DNA of 64,000 nt, from NCBI RefSeq assembly GCF_011762195.1, contig NZ_JAASQK010000008.1:62001-126000 (forward strand), read 5' to 3'. Origin of the DNA: Sphingomonas oligoaromativorans (GTDB taxonomy: Bacteria > Pseudomonadota > Alphaproteobacteria > Sphingomonadales > Sphingomonadaceae). Below, piece by piece: positions 24,836 to 33,897 of this stretch. How positions within the stretch are numbered: the stretch's first letter is position 1; the number at the start of each line of letters is the position of its first letter. The notes below the pieces were generated by a model. The model saw only the letters and a list, made by a program, of their open reading frames with translations, was not told the origin of the DNA and searched no databases. The position numbers and the translations under genes are program-made.

Positions 24836-26944
24836 TCAGGGCCGCAGCTTTTTCTCCAGGAAAAGGGCGGTCGCCCGATCGGCCCGGAGCCAGCTATCGT
24901 AGCGCAGGAATCCGTGGATCTCGTTGGGGATCACCATCTCCTCGAAGGGAACGCCCGCCTGGGTCAGCCTCCGGGCGAGGTCCACCGTCTGGTCGAACCG
25001 CACATTGCGATCGTCATCGCCCTGGATCAGCAACACCGGCGAGCGCCAGTGGGCGATCTGCGCATCGGGGGAGGCCTCGAAGGCGGTCTTCATCAATTGC
25101 TTCCAATCGCCCTTCTCGTAGCGCTCGACGGGGTGCCCCGCTTCCTCGCCGATATCGAGCGACCAGTCGTGGACGCCGTGGAAATCCACGCCCGCCTTGA
25201 ACACATCCGAATTGCGCGAGAGCGCCATGCCGGTCAGATAGCCGCCATAGGAGCCGCCCCAGATGCCGATGCGATCGGGATCGACCCCGGCCTGCGCCTG
25301 AAGCCAGCGCGCGCCGGCCAGCACGTCCTGATATTCCGAACCGCCGGTCGGCCCCCAATGATCGGGCTGCTCGAAGGCCCGGCCATATCCCACGCCCAGC
25401 CGATAGTTGATCGAGAGGACGACGAAGCCCCGGCTCGCGAGATATTGGTTCACGGCGTAGGCGTTCGAATAATAGTCCATATAATGCCAGCCGAGCAGCA
25501 TCTGGCGCGGCGGGCCGCCATGGACGAAGATCAGCGCCGGATGCTTCGCGCCCCCGCCGGCCGGCTCGAAGAGCTGGCCCTGGATGATGAAGCCGCCGGG
25601 CGCCGCGAAGCTCACCGGCTTCGGGATCACCAGCGATCGCGCGGGATAATCCGGCACGGCGACATGCACCGGCCGCAAGGCCTTGCCATCCGCAAGCGCC
25701 ACCGCCGGCGGATGCTGCGCGTCAGCGGCGACCAGCGCGACGCCTCGCCCGGCCGCGACCGGCGACCATTGCAGACCCGTGCCCGATGTCAGTTCCCGCG
25801 GCGCCCCCTCCGCGATGCCGACCGAGAAGATGTGCCGGCGGTCGTCGTCCCCCTTCGCCGGGCCGGTGTTGGCGGCGTAATAGAGCGTCCTGAGATCGCG
25901 GCTTGCCGAGACATGCTCGACCATGAAGCCGCCCGGCGTGAGCAGACGCGGCGCTCCGCCGGCCGTCGGCAGGGCGTAGAGATGCTCCCAGCCATCCAGC
26001 GTCGCGATCATCGCCAGCCTGTCGTCCGCCATCCAGCGCAGGCCGAGCCCGTCGCCATTCTGCGGATAGGAGCCGTCGAGCGTGACCGGGCTCGCCCAGA
26101 CGCGCCGGCCCTCGCCCGTCGTCGCGTCCGCCGTCCAGATCGAGAAAGGCTGCGGATGGAACTGGAGCAGGGGCTCGGGGGCGCCGCCCTGGCCGGGCTG
26201 GCGGCTGAAGGCGATGCGCTGCCCGTCCGGCGACCAGACGGGATCGTCGTCCCGCCCGGTCGAGGGGGCGAGATAGACGAGCGGGTGCGCCTTGTCGGTG
26301 AAGACGGTGACGAAGCTATGGTCGCCCCGCCCCGACAGGAACGCCAGACGGTTGCCGTCCGGCGACCAGAGCGGCGTGCGATCCTTCCCCCGATCGAACA
26401 GCAGCCGCTCCGGCTTGGCGGACCCGTCGAGCGGCATCGACCAGATCTGGTCGTCCTTCACGAAGGCGACCATCCCCTTCGCCGAGACCGTCGGCTGATC
26501 GCCCTCCGCAAGGAGGCGGGGCTCTCCGCCATCGAAGGGCGCGGCCCAGATGCCGACCTTGGGCTGCACCGGCGAATTGGCGGGATCGGGCGCGAGATTG
26601 CCCTCCGCCGGCCAATTGGCGTCGTGGCTGCCGCCCAGCACATAGACGATCGTGCCGCCATCCCGGGAGAAGCGGAGATGCGTGATCTCCTGCCCGTCAT
26701 CCTGCGTATAGCGGGTGACCTGATGCGGCCGGAAATCCGGGCCGGCCGCCGCCCAGACGTTCCGCACGCCACGCACCGTCTCCACCCAGGCGATGCGGTC
26801 GACATGCTCGGCGGCGGTGAGTTCGCCCACGAAGGAATAGCCGAGGATATCGGCGAGGCCGGGCGTGGAGGCGGTCGCCGGGCTCGCAGCCGAACCCCCG
26901 ATCAACGCCGTTGCGCCAAGGAAAGCGAGCCAGGAACGCTTCAA
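24836..26944 (-). CDS. Secreted S9-family prolyl oligopeptidase/dipeptidyl peptidase
   Basis: A 702-residue serine peptidase. A signal peptide (MKRSWLAFLGATALIGG...) leads into a seven-bladed beta-propeller marked by WSPDGNRLAF and WSPDGQRIAF repeats, then an alpha/beta-hydrolase domain. Catalytic residues are Ser in GGSYGG, Asp in QGDDDRNV and His in NEIHGF. It cleaves peptides, often after Pro or Ala, in the periplasm. The TTG start at 26944 is chosen because GGGGG lies 6 bases upstream and the signal peptide begins there; an upstream GTG (26995) is possible. It is read the same way as cobO but ends 0.35 kb from the tRNA. Confidence 0.9.
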   Translation of the reverse strand: MKRSWLAFLGATALIGGSAASPATASTPGLADILGYSFVGELTAAEHVDRIAWVETVRGVRNVWAAAGPDFRPHQVTRYTQDDGQEITHLRFSRDGGTIVYVLGGSHDANWPAEGNLAPDPANSPVQPKVGIWAAPFDGGEPRLLAEGDQPTVSAKGMVAFVKDDQIWSMPLDGSAKPERLLFDRGKDRTPLWSPDGNRLAFLSGRGDHSFVTVFTDKAHPLVYLAPSTGRDDDPVWSPDGQRIAFSRQPGQGGAPEPLLQFHPQPFSIWTADATTGEGRRVWASPVTLDGSYPQNGDGLGLRWMADDRLAMIATLDGWEHLYALPTAGGAPRLLTPGGFMVEHVSASRDLRTLYYAANTGPAKGDDDRRHIFSVGIAEGAPRELTSGTGLQWSPVAAGRGVALVAADAQHPPAVALADGKALRPVHVAVPDYPARSLVIPKPVSFAAPGGFIIQGQLFEPAGGGAKHPALIFVHGGPPRQMLLGWHYMDYYSNAYAVNQYLASRGFVVLSINYRLGVGYGRAFEQPDHWGPTGGSEYQDVLAGARWLQAQAGVDPDRIGIWGGSYGGYLTGMALSRNSDVFKAGVDFHGVHDWSLDIGEEAGHPVERYEKGDWKQLMKTAFEASPDAQIAHWRSPVLLIQGDDDRNVRFDQTVDLARRLTQAGVPFEEMVIPNEIHGFLRYDSWLRADRATALFLEKKLRP

Positions 26945-27035
26945 GCCACACCCCCGCTTGTTGGCCGGACCTATGCGCGCAGTCTTGCCGCGCACCCGCG
27001 GGCGGTCAAGTTGCGATGATATATCCGCCAGCCCC

Positions 27036-27644
27036 CTAGAACTCGATGCCGGCCTGCGCCTTCACGCCCGAGCGGAACGGGTGCTTCACCAGCACCATCT
27101 CGGTGACGAGATCGGCGGCCTCCACCAGCGCTTCCGGCGCATTGCGGCCGGTGACGATGACATGCTTCATCTCAGGTCTGGCGGTGAGCACTGCCAGCAC
27201 CTCGTCGAGCGGCAGATAGTCGTAACGCAGCACGATGTTGAGCTCGTCCGCCAGCACCATGTCATAGGCTGGATCGGCGACCATCCGCTTCACCTCGTCC
27301 CACGCCGTGCGCGCCACCGCGATGTCGCGGGCGCGGTCCTGCGTGTCCCAGGTGAAGCCCTCGCCCATCGGCTTGAACTCGACATGATCGGGGAAGGCAT
27401 CGAACACCGCCTTCTCGCCGGTGGTCATCGCGCCCTTCACGAACTGCACGACGCCCACCTTCTTGCCATGCCCGATCGCGCGCACCACCATGCCGAGCGC
27501 GGCGGTGGTCTTGCCCTTGCCCTTGCCGGTGTGGACGATGAGGAGCCCCTTCTCGATCATCTTGTTGGCGACGATCCTGTCGTGCGCGGCCTGCTTCTTC
27601 TTCATCTTCTCGGCATGTTCGGCCTCGGTCCGCTCGATCATCAT
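27036..27644 (-). CDS. cobO: Cob(I)yrinic acid a,c-diamide adenosyltransferase
   Basis: A 202-residue CobO/BtuR-family enzyme that attaches the adenosyl group from ATP to cobalt in the corrin ring in the cytosol. It has the P-loop-like HTGKGKGKTTAALG near residue 40, VGVVQFVKGAM, the DMVLADELN motif and LVTEMVLVKHPF near the end. The ATG 27644 overlaps the cobN stop by ATGA; a second ATG follows at once. It is the last gene of the riboswitch-controlled cobW-cobN-cobO operon. Confidence 0.95.
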   Translation of the reverse strand: MMIERTEAEHAEKMKKKQAAHDRIVANKMIEKGLLIVHTGKGKGKTTAALGMVVRAIGHGKKVGVVQFVKGAMTTGEKAVFDAFPDHVEFKPMGEGFTWDTQDRARDIAVARTAWDEVKRMVADPAYDMVLADELNIVLRYDYLPLDEVLAVLTARPEMKHVIVTGRNAPEALVEAADLVTEMVLVKHPFRSGVKAQAGIEF

Positions 27645-30600
27645 ACGTCTCCCTGAAGCTCGGCGAGCATCATGCCCGCGCTGTTGGATCTGGGTTTCCA
27701 GAGGCCCCGATCGAGCGCCTCCGCCAGTCGCGCTGCCGTCTCGCGCAGCGCCGCCGGATTGGCCTCCGCCATGAAGGCGCGCACCGCCTCGTCCTCGATG
27801 AAGGCGGCGTGGACGGCATCGAAATGATGGTCCTTCACCGCGTGCGTGGTGGCGGCGAAGGCGAAGAGATAGTCGACCGAGGCCGCGATCTCGAACGCGC
27901 CCTTATAGCCATGGCGCATCACGCCCGCGATCCACTTGGGGTTGGTGACGCGGGCGCGAACGATGCGGCCGATCTCGTCGGCCAGCGTGCGGACGACGGG
28001 GCGTTCGGGGCGGCTGTGATCGTTGTGATAGGAGAGCGGCGCGCGGCCGGAGAGATGCTCGATCGCCGCCGCGATGCCGCCCTCGAACTGGTAATAATCG
28101 TCGCTGTCGAGCAGGTCGTGCTCGCGATTATCCTGATTCTGGACGACCGCGTCGGCTTCCGCGAGGCGCGTGGCGAACAGGTCGCGCTCGGCATCGCCCT
28201 CGACGCCCGCGCCATACGCATAGCCGCCCCAGTCGAGATAGACGTTCGCGAGGTCCGCCCGGCTGTGCCAGAGCCGCTCGTCGATCATCGCCTGAAGGCC
28301 GGCGCCATAAGCCCCCGGCTTCGATCCGAACACGCGCGCGCCGGCGCGGCGGGCGGCTGCCTGCGGATCGGCTCCATCCTCGATCAGCGTAGCCATCTCC
28401 GCACGATGGCGAGCTACGGCGGGGTTGTCGGCTTCGGGCTCGTCGAGCGCCATGACGGCGCGGACGGCGCTGTCGATCAGGTCGATCTGCTCGGGGAAGG
28501 CGTCGCGGAAGAAGCCCGAGACGCGGAAGGTCACATCCACGCGCGGGCGGCCGAGTTCGGCCAAGCTCATCAGCTCGAAGCCGACCACCCGGCCCGATGT
28601 CCACTCCCAGCGCGGCCGCGCGCCCATCAGCGCCAGCGCCTGCGCGATATCGTCGCCGCCGGTGCGCATATTGGCCGTCCCCCATGCGGAGAGCGCCATC
28701 GCGCGCGGATATTCGCCCTCGCGCTGGAGATAGTCCTCGACCAGCAACTGCGCCGAGCGGAAGCCCAAGTCCCACGCCACCGCGGTCGGCACGGCGCGGG
28801 TATCGACCGAGTAGAAGTTGCGCCCGGTCGGCAGCACGTCCGGCCGCCCGCGCGTCGGCGCGCCCGAGGGGCCAGGCATCACGAAGCGCCCGTCGAGCGC
28901 GGTGAGCAGCGCCGCCTTCTCCGCCTCGCCACACGCATCGACGCGGGGGGCGAGGATGGTGTCAATCGTGGCGAGGACGGCAACGCTCTGCGGCCCGATA
29001 TCCTCGCGCGCGCCCTCGACCAGCGCGGCGGCGAGCAGTTCCAGCCGCTCGACCGTATCGCCGGCAGTCCGCCACGGGTCCGTCGATAGCCCGGCGAGGC
29101 GCTCCGGCCGCACCCCGTCCCAGCGCCCCCCCATCACACAATCGAGCGGATCGAAGCCCAGCTCCAGATCGTCCGCGAGCGCGCGCAGCAGCGAGCCCTG
29201 CCCCGCCGCCTCATAGCCCCGAGGCGTCCGCGCGAGCGCCACCAGCAGATCGCGCCGCTGCCTCCCCTCAGGCGAGCGGGTGAAGATGTGCAGACCGTCG
29301 CGGATCTGCATCTCCTTCAGTTCGCAGAGATAATTGTCGATCGCCGCCAGCGCGTCCTCGCCATCGCCGCTCGCCCCTGCGTCGCGATCGAGGCCGATGC
29401 CCTGCGCCAGATCGAGGATGTCGCGCTTCAGCCGCTCCAGACGGCGCGGGTCCATGCCGGCGGCGAGATAATATTCGTCCACCAAGGCTTCGAGCTGCTT
29501 CAGCGGCCCATAGCTTTCGGCGCGGGTGAGCGGCGGGGTGAGATGGTCGAGGATGGTCGCGGCGATGCGGCGCTTGGCCTGCGTGCCCTCGCCCGGATCG
29601 TTGACGATGAAGGGATAGATTTGCGGCAACGGCCCGGCGCAAATCTCGGGGAAGCAGTCTTCCGACAGCGACACCGCCTTGCCCGGCAGCCACTCCAGAT
29701 TGCCATGCTTGCCGACATGGACGACCGCCTGCGCTCCGAACCCGCGCGCCAGCCAGAGATGGAAAGCGAGATAGGCGTGCGGCGGCGGCAGCGCCGGATC
29801 ATGATAGCTCGCCTTGGGATCGACGTTATACCCGCGCGCCGGCTGCACCGCGATGGCGAGATGGCCGAAGCGGTGGATGGCAAGCCGGAAGGCGCCGTCG
29901 CGGACGAAGGGATCGTCCTCGGGATCGCCCCAGCGCTCGGTCACGGCGATGCGCGCCACCTCGGGGAGCGCGGCGAAGGCGCTACGGTAATCGGTGAGCG
30001 ACAGGGCGATCTCGCCCGGCCGGTCCATCGAGGAGAGGTCGTTGGTGACGCCACCCGTCATCCATCGCATCAGCGCCGCGCCATCGTCGGGCGCATCGCC
30101 AGTCGCATAGCCCGCCTCACGCAGCGCGGTGATGATCGCGGCGGTGCTGGCGGGTGTATCGAGACCGACGCCATTGCCGATCCGGCCGTCGCGATTGGGA
30201 TAGTTGGCCAGCACCAGCGCGATGCGGCGTTCGGCGGGAGGCGTCCGACGCAGCTTCGCCCAGTTGGCGGCAAGATCGGCCACGAACGCGACCCGATCCG
30301 GCACGATCTTCGGCGCGACGATGCCGCATTCAGTCAGCGCGTCGAAGCGTTCGGCCGCCTTGAACGCCACCGCGCGGGTGAAGAGGCGGCCGTCCACCTC
30401 GGGGAGCGCGACGTTCATCGCAAGGTCGCGCGGGCCGAGGCCTCGGGCGGAGCGCTCCCAGCTTTCCTGATCGACCCCGGCGAGGATGATCTGGAGGATC
30501 GGGCAGTCGGCGCGCTCCAGCACGCTCGGCGTCCGCGTCTCGCCCGGCGAGGAGGCCGCGAAGGAGGTGGCGTTGAGGATCACATCGGGCGTGACCTCGC

Positions 30601-31366
30601 CAAGCAGCCCGTCCAGCCAGTCCCGCGCGAAGGGCTCGCGCAACGCCCGGACGTGGACGGCCAGCACGTTCAGCCCCCGCGCCTCCAGCCCGGTGAGCAT
30701 CGCGTCGACCGCTTCCAGCGTCCCGGCCAGCAGCAATGCCTTGTAGAAGATAAGCAGCGCCACCGGCCGCCCCTCGACCCAGCGCGCCTGCGCGTCAGCC
30801 AGCGTCGGCCGCTCGATGCCCGGCACATGGAGGCCCGCATCCGCCACCGGCACCGGATCGTCAGGCGTACCGCTCTCCCGCCCGATCAGCCGCGCGGCGG
30901 TGCGCAGGAAGCCGAGCGCGTTGGCGGCACCGCCCTGCCGCAGATAGTCGCGCAGCTTCTCGCAGGTTTCGGGCGGGAGGGTGGAGGCGCGTTGCAGCGC
31001 CGGGTCGGGCTCCTGCCCCTCGGCGATGGCGGCGAAGGCGATGCCCTTGGCGCGCGCCACGCTGGCGATCTCGTCGACGCCATAGGGCCAGTAGGACTTG
31101 CCGCCGAGCAGCACGACGCACACGAACCGGGCGTGCGCGATCACCTTCTCGACATAGAGATCGACCGAATAAGGATGCTTCAACTGGAGCAGATTGGCGA
31201 GGCGGACGCTGGGGCCGCCCTCCCCCAGCATCGCCGCCGCGCGGGCGAAGCAGGCGAGTTCGCTGTCCGCCACGGTGAGGATCACGATATCGCCCGGCGA
31301 CTGGGCGAGATCGATCGCCTCCTCGCCGTTCGAGACCGTCCCCGGCGTGGCGGACAGCAGATGCAT
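27641..31366 (-). CDS. cobN: Aerobic cobaltochelatase large subunit CobN
   Basis: A 1241-residue CobN/magnesium-chelatase-H-family protein that binds hydrogenobyrinic acid a,c-diamide and inserts cobalt, driven by an AAA+ partner complex (CobS/CobT or ChlI/ChlD type) not found in this window. Visible features are VVLLGGKSYWPYG, an NYPNRDGRIGNGVGLDTP motif, VHVGKHGNLEWLPGKA, YPFIVNDPGEGTQAKRR and a late DDYYQFEGG. The ATG at 31366 overlaps the cobW stop (TGATG), and the longer frame to 31468 is antisense or overlaps cobW and is rejected. Its length is normal for the family. Confidence 0.95.
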   Translation of the reverse strand: MHLLSATPGTVSNGEEAIDLAQSPGDIVILTVADSELACFARAAAMLGEGGPSVRLANLLQLKHPYSVDLYVEKVIAHARFVCVVLLGGKSYWPYGVDEIASVARAKGIAFAAIAEGQEPDPALQRASTLPPETCEKLRDYLRQGGAANALGFLRTAARLIGRESGTPDDPVPVADAGLHVPGIERPTLADAQARWVEGRPVALLIFYKALLLAGTLEAVDAMLTGLEARGLNVLAVHVRALREPFARDWLDGLLGEVTPDVILNATSFAASSPGETRTPSVLERADCPILQIILAGVDQESWERSARGLGPRDLAMNVALPEVDGRLFTRAVAFKAAERFDALTECGIVAPKIVPDRVAFVADLAANWAKLRRTPPAERRIALVLANYPNRDGRIGNGVGLDTPASTAAIITALREAGYATGDAPDDGAALMRWMTGGVTNDLSSMDRPGEIALSLTDYRSAFAALPEVARIAVTERWGDPEDDPFVRDGAFRLAIHRFGHLAIAVQPARGYNVDPKASYHDPALPPPHAYLAFHLWLARGFGAQAVVHVGKHGNLEWLPGKAVSLSEDCFPEICAGPLPQIYPFIVNDPGEGTQAKRRIAATILDHLTPPLTRAESYGPLKQLEALVDEYYLAAGMDPRRLERLKRDILDLAQGIGLDRDAGASGDGEDALAAIDNYLCELKEMQIRDGLHIFTRSPEGRQRRDLLVALARTPRGYEAAGQGSLLRALADDLELGFDPLDCVMGGRWDGVRPERLAGLSTDPWRTAGDTVERLELLAAALVEGAREDIGPQSVAVLATIDTILAPRVDACGEAEKAALLTALDGRFVMPGPSGAPTRGRPDVLPTGRNFYSVDTRAVPTAVAWDLGFRSAQLLVEDYLQREGEYPRAMALSAWGTANMRTGGDDIAQALALMGARPRWEWTSGRVVGFELMSLAELGRPRVDVTFRVSGFFRDAFPEQIDLIDSAVRAVMALDEPEADNPAVARHRAEMATLIEDGADPQAAARRAGARVFGSKPGAYGAGLQAMIDERLWHSRADLANVYLDWGGYAYGAGVEGDAERDLFATRLAEADAVVQNQDNREHDLLDSDDYYQFEGGIAAAIEHLSGRAPLSYHNDHSRPERPVVRTLADEIGRIVRARVTNPKWIAGVMRHGYKGAFEIAASVDYLFAFAATTHAVKDHHFDAVHAAFIEDEAVRAFMAEANPAALRETAARLAEALDRGLWKPRSNSAGMMLAELQGDV

Positions 31367-32400
31367 CAGCCGACCGCCCGCACCAGCGCGGCCTCGATAG
31401 CGGTCTGATCGAGCCCCTTCTGGCCGATCACGACAAGCTGCGTGCGGCGCGCCTCTTCGGGCAACCACGCCCGGTCGAAATGATGCTGGATGCGCGGGCC
31501 GACCGCCTGCACGAGCAGCCGCGCCGGCTTGCCCTCGACCGCGACGAAGCCCTTCACGCGCAGGATGTCGTGCGCCTCGATCGCTTCCCCGATCGCGCCG
31601 AGCAGAGGCGCCGCATCCGCCACCGCGCCGCCTGTCACGACGAAGCTGTCGAAGTCGTCATGGTCATGCTCCGCCTCGCTGTCGTGGTGCGAGGGGCGGG
31701 CGTCGAGATCGTCCTCGGCCGCCGCCGTCAGGCCGAGCAGCACGGCGACGTCCACGGCGCCATGGCTCGCGCGGACGATGCGAACGCCGCTGCGCGTCTC
31801 TCCGTCGATGTCGCGCTCGACGCCCGCCAGCGTGTCGGCATCGACCAGATCGGCCTTGTTGAGCACCACGAGGTCGGCGCAGGCGAGCTGGTCCTCGTAG
31901 AGTTCCTCCAGCGGGCTGTCATGATCGAGCGAGGGATCGGCCGCGCGCGCCAGTGCCAGCGCCGCCTCGTCGGTGGCGAAGCGACCGGCCGCCACTGCAT
32001 CGGCATCGATCAGCGCGACCACGCCATCAACGGTCGCCCGTGCGCGGATGTCGGGCCATTGGAACGCCTTCACCAGCGGCTTGGGGAGCGCGAGGCCGGA
32101 CGTCTCGATGATGATGTGCTCGGGCGGGCTGGGCCGATCGAGCAGCTTCTGCATGGTCGGCAGGAAATCGTCGGCGACGGTGCAGCAGATGCAGCCGTTC
32201 GCCAGCTCGACGATATCGCCCTCGGGGCAGGCTTCGTCGTTGCAGCCCTTCACCAGCTCGCCATCGACGCCAACGTCGCCGAATTCGTTGATGACAAGCG
32301 CGAGGCGGCGGCCCTGCGCGTTCTGGAGCAGGTGGCGGATCAGCGTCGTCTTGCCGGCACCGAGGAAGCCGGTGATGACGGTCGTGGGAACCTTGGCCAA
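31366..32400 (-). CDS. cobW: CobW-family GTPase, metallochaperone for cobalt
   Basis: A 344-residue CobW GTPase, thought to deliver cobalt to the cobaltochelatase. It has a P-loop TGFLGAGKTTLI, the metal-binding CICC motif in GCICCTV, a His/Asp-rich loop (SHHDSEAEHDHDDFD) and the CobW C-terminal domain with LRVKGFVAVEGKPARL. The start is a TTG at 32400, with GAGGAGAG five bases upstream. The longer frame to 32646 runs into the riboswitch and is not used. It is the first gene of the operon, 213 bases after the conserved B12 box. Confidence 0.93.
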   Translation of the reverse strand: MAKVPTTVITGFLGAGKTTLIRHLLQNAQGRRLALVINEFGDVGVDGELVKGCNDEACPEGDIVELANGCICCTVADDFLPTMQKLLDRPSPPEHIIIETSGLALPKPLVKAFQWPDIRARATVDGVVALIDADAVAAGRFATDEAALALARAADPSLDHDSPLEELYEDQLACADLVVLNKADLVDADTLAGVERDIDGETRSGVRIVRASHGAVDVAVLLGLTAAAEDDLDARPSHHDSEAEHDHDDFDSFVVTGGAVADAAPLLGAIGEAIEAHDILRVKGFVAVEGKPARLLVQAVGPRIQHHFDRAWLPEEARRTQLVVIGQKGLDQTAIEAALVRAVG

Positions 32401-32609
32401 ATTGGCTCTCCTCAGAGGATGTGGGACGCGCGCGAGCAAGGGCCGCCGCACGGAAGCGGGCGGGCCGGGGGCGTCAGGTGCTGGAATCGATGCATCATCC
32501 CTCCTCGCGTCACGACGGACGGTGGAGGCTCCAAGGCCTCCGCCGCATGGTCGTCGCTCAGACGGACGGGTCCGTGCCTTGGCCATCCCCTGGGCCAGGC
32601 ATGAGCGAC

Positions 32610-32830
32610 CAGACGCCGGCAGGTCTCCTGGCTCGCGGGTCATCACGTCGATGCATGGCCTTCCCGGGCCTCGCAGGATTTAGCGTCCGGCCCAGTGGCT
32701 GCCCCTCGTGATGCCCGAGGAGCGATATGCATCGCGCTCACCGCTTACAGTTGCAGGGACAGCCTCGGAGTCGGAGGCGAAGCCCCCTCACCGCGTTCCC
32801 TATTAAGCCCCTTTCGAGGCACCGGCGCGA
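32610..32830 (-). promoter_or_regulatory. Cobalamin (B12) riboswitch upstream of cobW
   Basis: On the minus strand the element begins near CCGGTGCCTCGAAAGGGG, continues with AATAGGGAACGCGGTGAGGG and ends with the B12 box AGCCAGGAGACCTGCCGGCG (32614-32633). Between are the CTGTCCCTGCAACTGTAAG and GCCACTGG core segments. When adenosylcobalamin binds, such elements usually reduce expression of the downstream gene. The leader continues another 213 bases to the cobW start, so there is ample room for an expression platform, but I did not find a clear intrinsic terminator. Confidence 0.93.
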
Positions 32831-32901
32831 TCTTTGCCCGCTTCGTCACCGAAGGCGGACGGCCGAAGCGCTAGGCCCCGGACGGTCGTTTGGCAAGCGG
32901 C

Positions 32902-33462
32902 TCAGTCGGCGCGGATCTGCTGAAGCCGCCAGCCGCGATGGAAGGAAAGTGTGGCGAGCGACAATGGCGCCACATCGAACCGCATCACCGCCGCGCCGGG
33001 CAGATCGAGCGCCTCGGCCAGCACGGCGCGGATCGTCATCGCATGGCTGATCGCAAGAACGGCCTCGCCCCTTTCCGCCATCTCCGCCAACCAGGGGCGA
33101 ACGCGCCCCCGCACCTCGTCCAGCGACTCGCCGCCGGGAACGCCAGCCTGGGGATCGCGCATCCAGCGGCCAAGCGCCACGGCATCCTCCCCATGCAGCC
33201 CGGCGAGCGCCCGCCCGGCCCAGGCGCCGAAATCCGCATCCGCCAGCCTCGGCTCGGCGATCGCCCCGATCCCCAGCGCCTCCGCAGTTCCGGCCGCCGC
33301 CTGCGCGGGGCTTCTCAAGACCAGCGCCGGGGTTCGCCCGATCCGGCGCGCCCTCGCCTTTGCCAGCCCGCCTCCATCCAGCGGCTCGTCCGGCGCCGGG
33401 AAGCCCCCCGTCCGCGCCATCGCGGTGCCCACGCAACACAGCAGGCTCAGATGAGTCGCCAA
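32902..33462 (-). CDS. Histidine-phosphatase-like protein (CobC-like), RHG motif lost
   Basis: A 186-residue protein of the histidine phosphatase superfamily. The N-terminal signature normally reading L-(R/C)-H-G is LLCCVGTAMART here, so the catalytic His is absent. The rest of the fold is retained: FPAPDEPLD, ALVLRSPAQAA, DFGAWAGRALAGL and LAISHAMTIRAVL with the second His. In this locus a CobC alpha-ribazole phosphatase would be expected, but this copy may be inactive. TTG 33462 has GGAGG five bases upstream; GTG 33504 would lengthen it. It lies directly upstream of the cobW riboswitch on the same strand. Confidence 0.75.
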   Translation of the reverse strand: MATHLSLLCCVGTAMARTGGFPAPDEPLDGGGLAKARARRIGRTPALVLRSPAQAAAGTAEALGIGAIAEPRLADADFGAWAGRALAGLHGEDAVALGRWMRDPQAGVPGGESLDEVRGRVRPWLAEMAERGEAVLAISHAMTIRAVLAEALDLPGAAVMRFDVAPLSLATLSFHRGWRLQQIRAD

Positions 33463-33499
33463 CACCGCCTCCGCATATCGTTTGACGCTGCCCGGCCTT

Positions 33500-33640
33500 C
33501 GCACCTAAGCAGGGGCGAACGATCCCGGACGGGAAGCCGGTGCAAATCCGGCACGGTCGCGCCACTGTTATCGGCAACGCTTCGGCGCTGTCGAGAGTCA
33601 GACCTCGACCGGGATCATCTCTTCGATTCCGGGACGCGAT
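33500..33640 (+). promoter_or_regulatory. Cobalamin (B12) riboswitch upstream of cbtB
   Basis: The plus strand shows the conserved series GGGAAGCCGGTGCAAATCCG, then GCACGGTCGCGCCACTGTTA and GAGAGTCAGACCTC, followed by ATCATCTCTTCGATTCCGGG. This is the cobalamin riboswitch core. A GGGA/TCCC hairpin precedes the AAGGAG ribosome site of cbtB. It should tie cobalt uptake by CbtBA to the cellular B12 level. It is back-to-back with the phosphatase gene and with the cobW riboswitch farther left. Confidence 0.93.
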
Positions 33641-33660
33641 ATCCCGCAAGGAGTTCTGCC

Positions 33661-33888
33661 ATGGCCGCCACCGCCGCCTTTCTCGACGATCCGTTCCTCC
33701 CGGTGGGCGATGCCGCCGCGATCCCGCTCAAGGATATCCTGCCCTGGGCGGTGTTCGGGCTGCTGATCGCGATGCTGGCGCTCTATTTCGTCAGCACCGA
33801 GCAGGGCGCCGTCTCCCTGTTCGACGGCAAGGCGGTGCATGAGTTCGTGCATGACGGCCGCCATCTGCTCGGCTTTCCCTGCCACTAG
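33661..33888 (+). CDS. cbtB: Cobalt transporter subunit CbtB
   Basis: A 75-residue one-helix membrane protein with the CbtB signature: a helix about residues 24-42 (LPWAVFGLLIAMLALYFV), then HEFVHDGRHLLGFPCH at the end, with histidines that likely bind cobalt. AAGGAG lies 7 bases upstream. It is the first gene behind a cobalamin riboswitch and is followed 9 bases later by cbtA. CbtAB are B12-regulated putative cobalt importers; transport has been predicted from context rather than shown in detail. Confidence 0.94.
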   Translation: MAATAAFLDDPFLPVGDAAAIPLKDILPWAVFGLLIAMLALYFVSTEQGAVSLFDGKAVHEFVHDGRHLLGFPCH

Positions 33889-33897
33889 GGGCGGCGC

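Noticed and set aside
29288-31408. A 706-residue plus-strand frame opposite cobN
   Set aside because: It is a codon-composition shadow of cobN with no recognisable domain or start signal.
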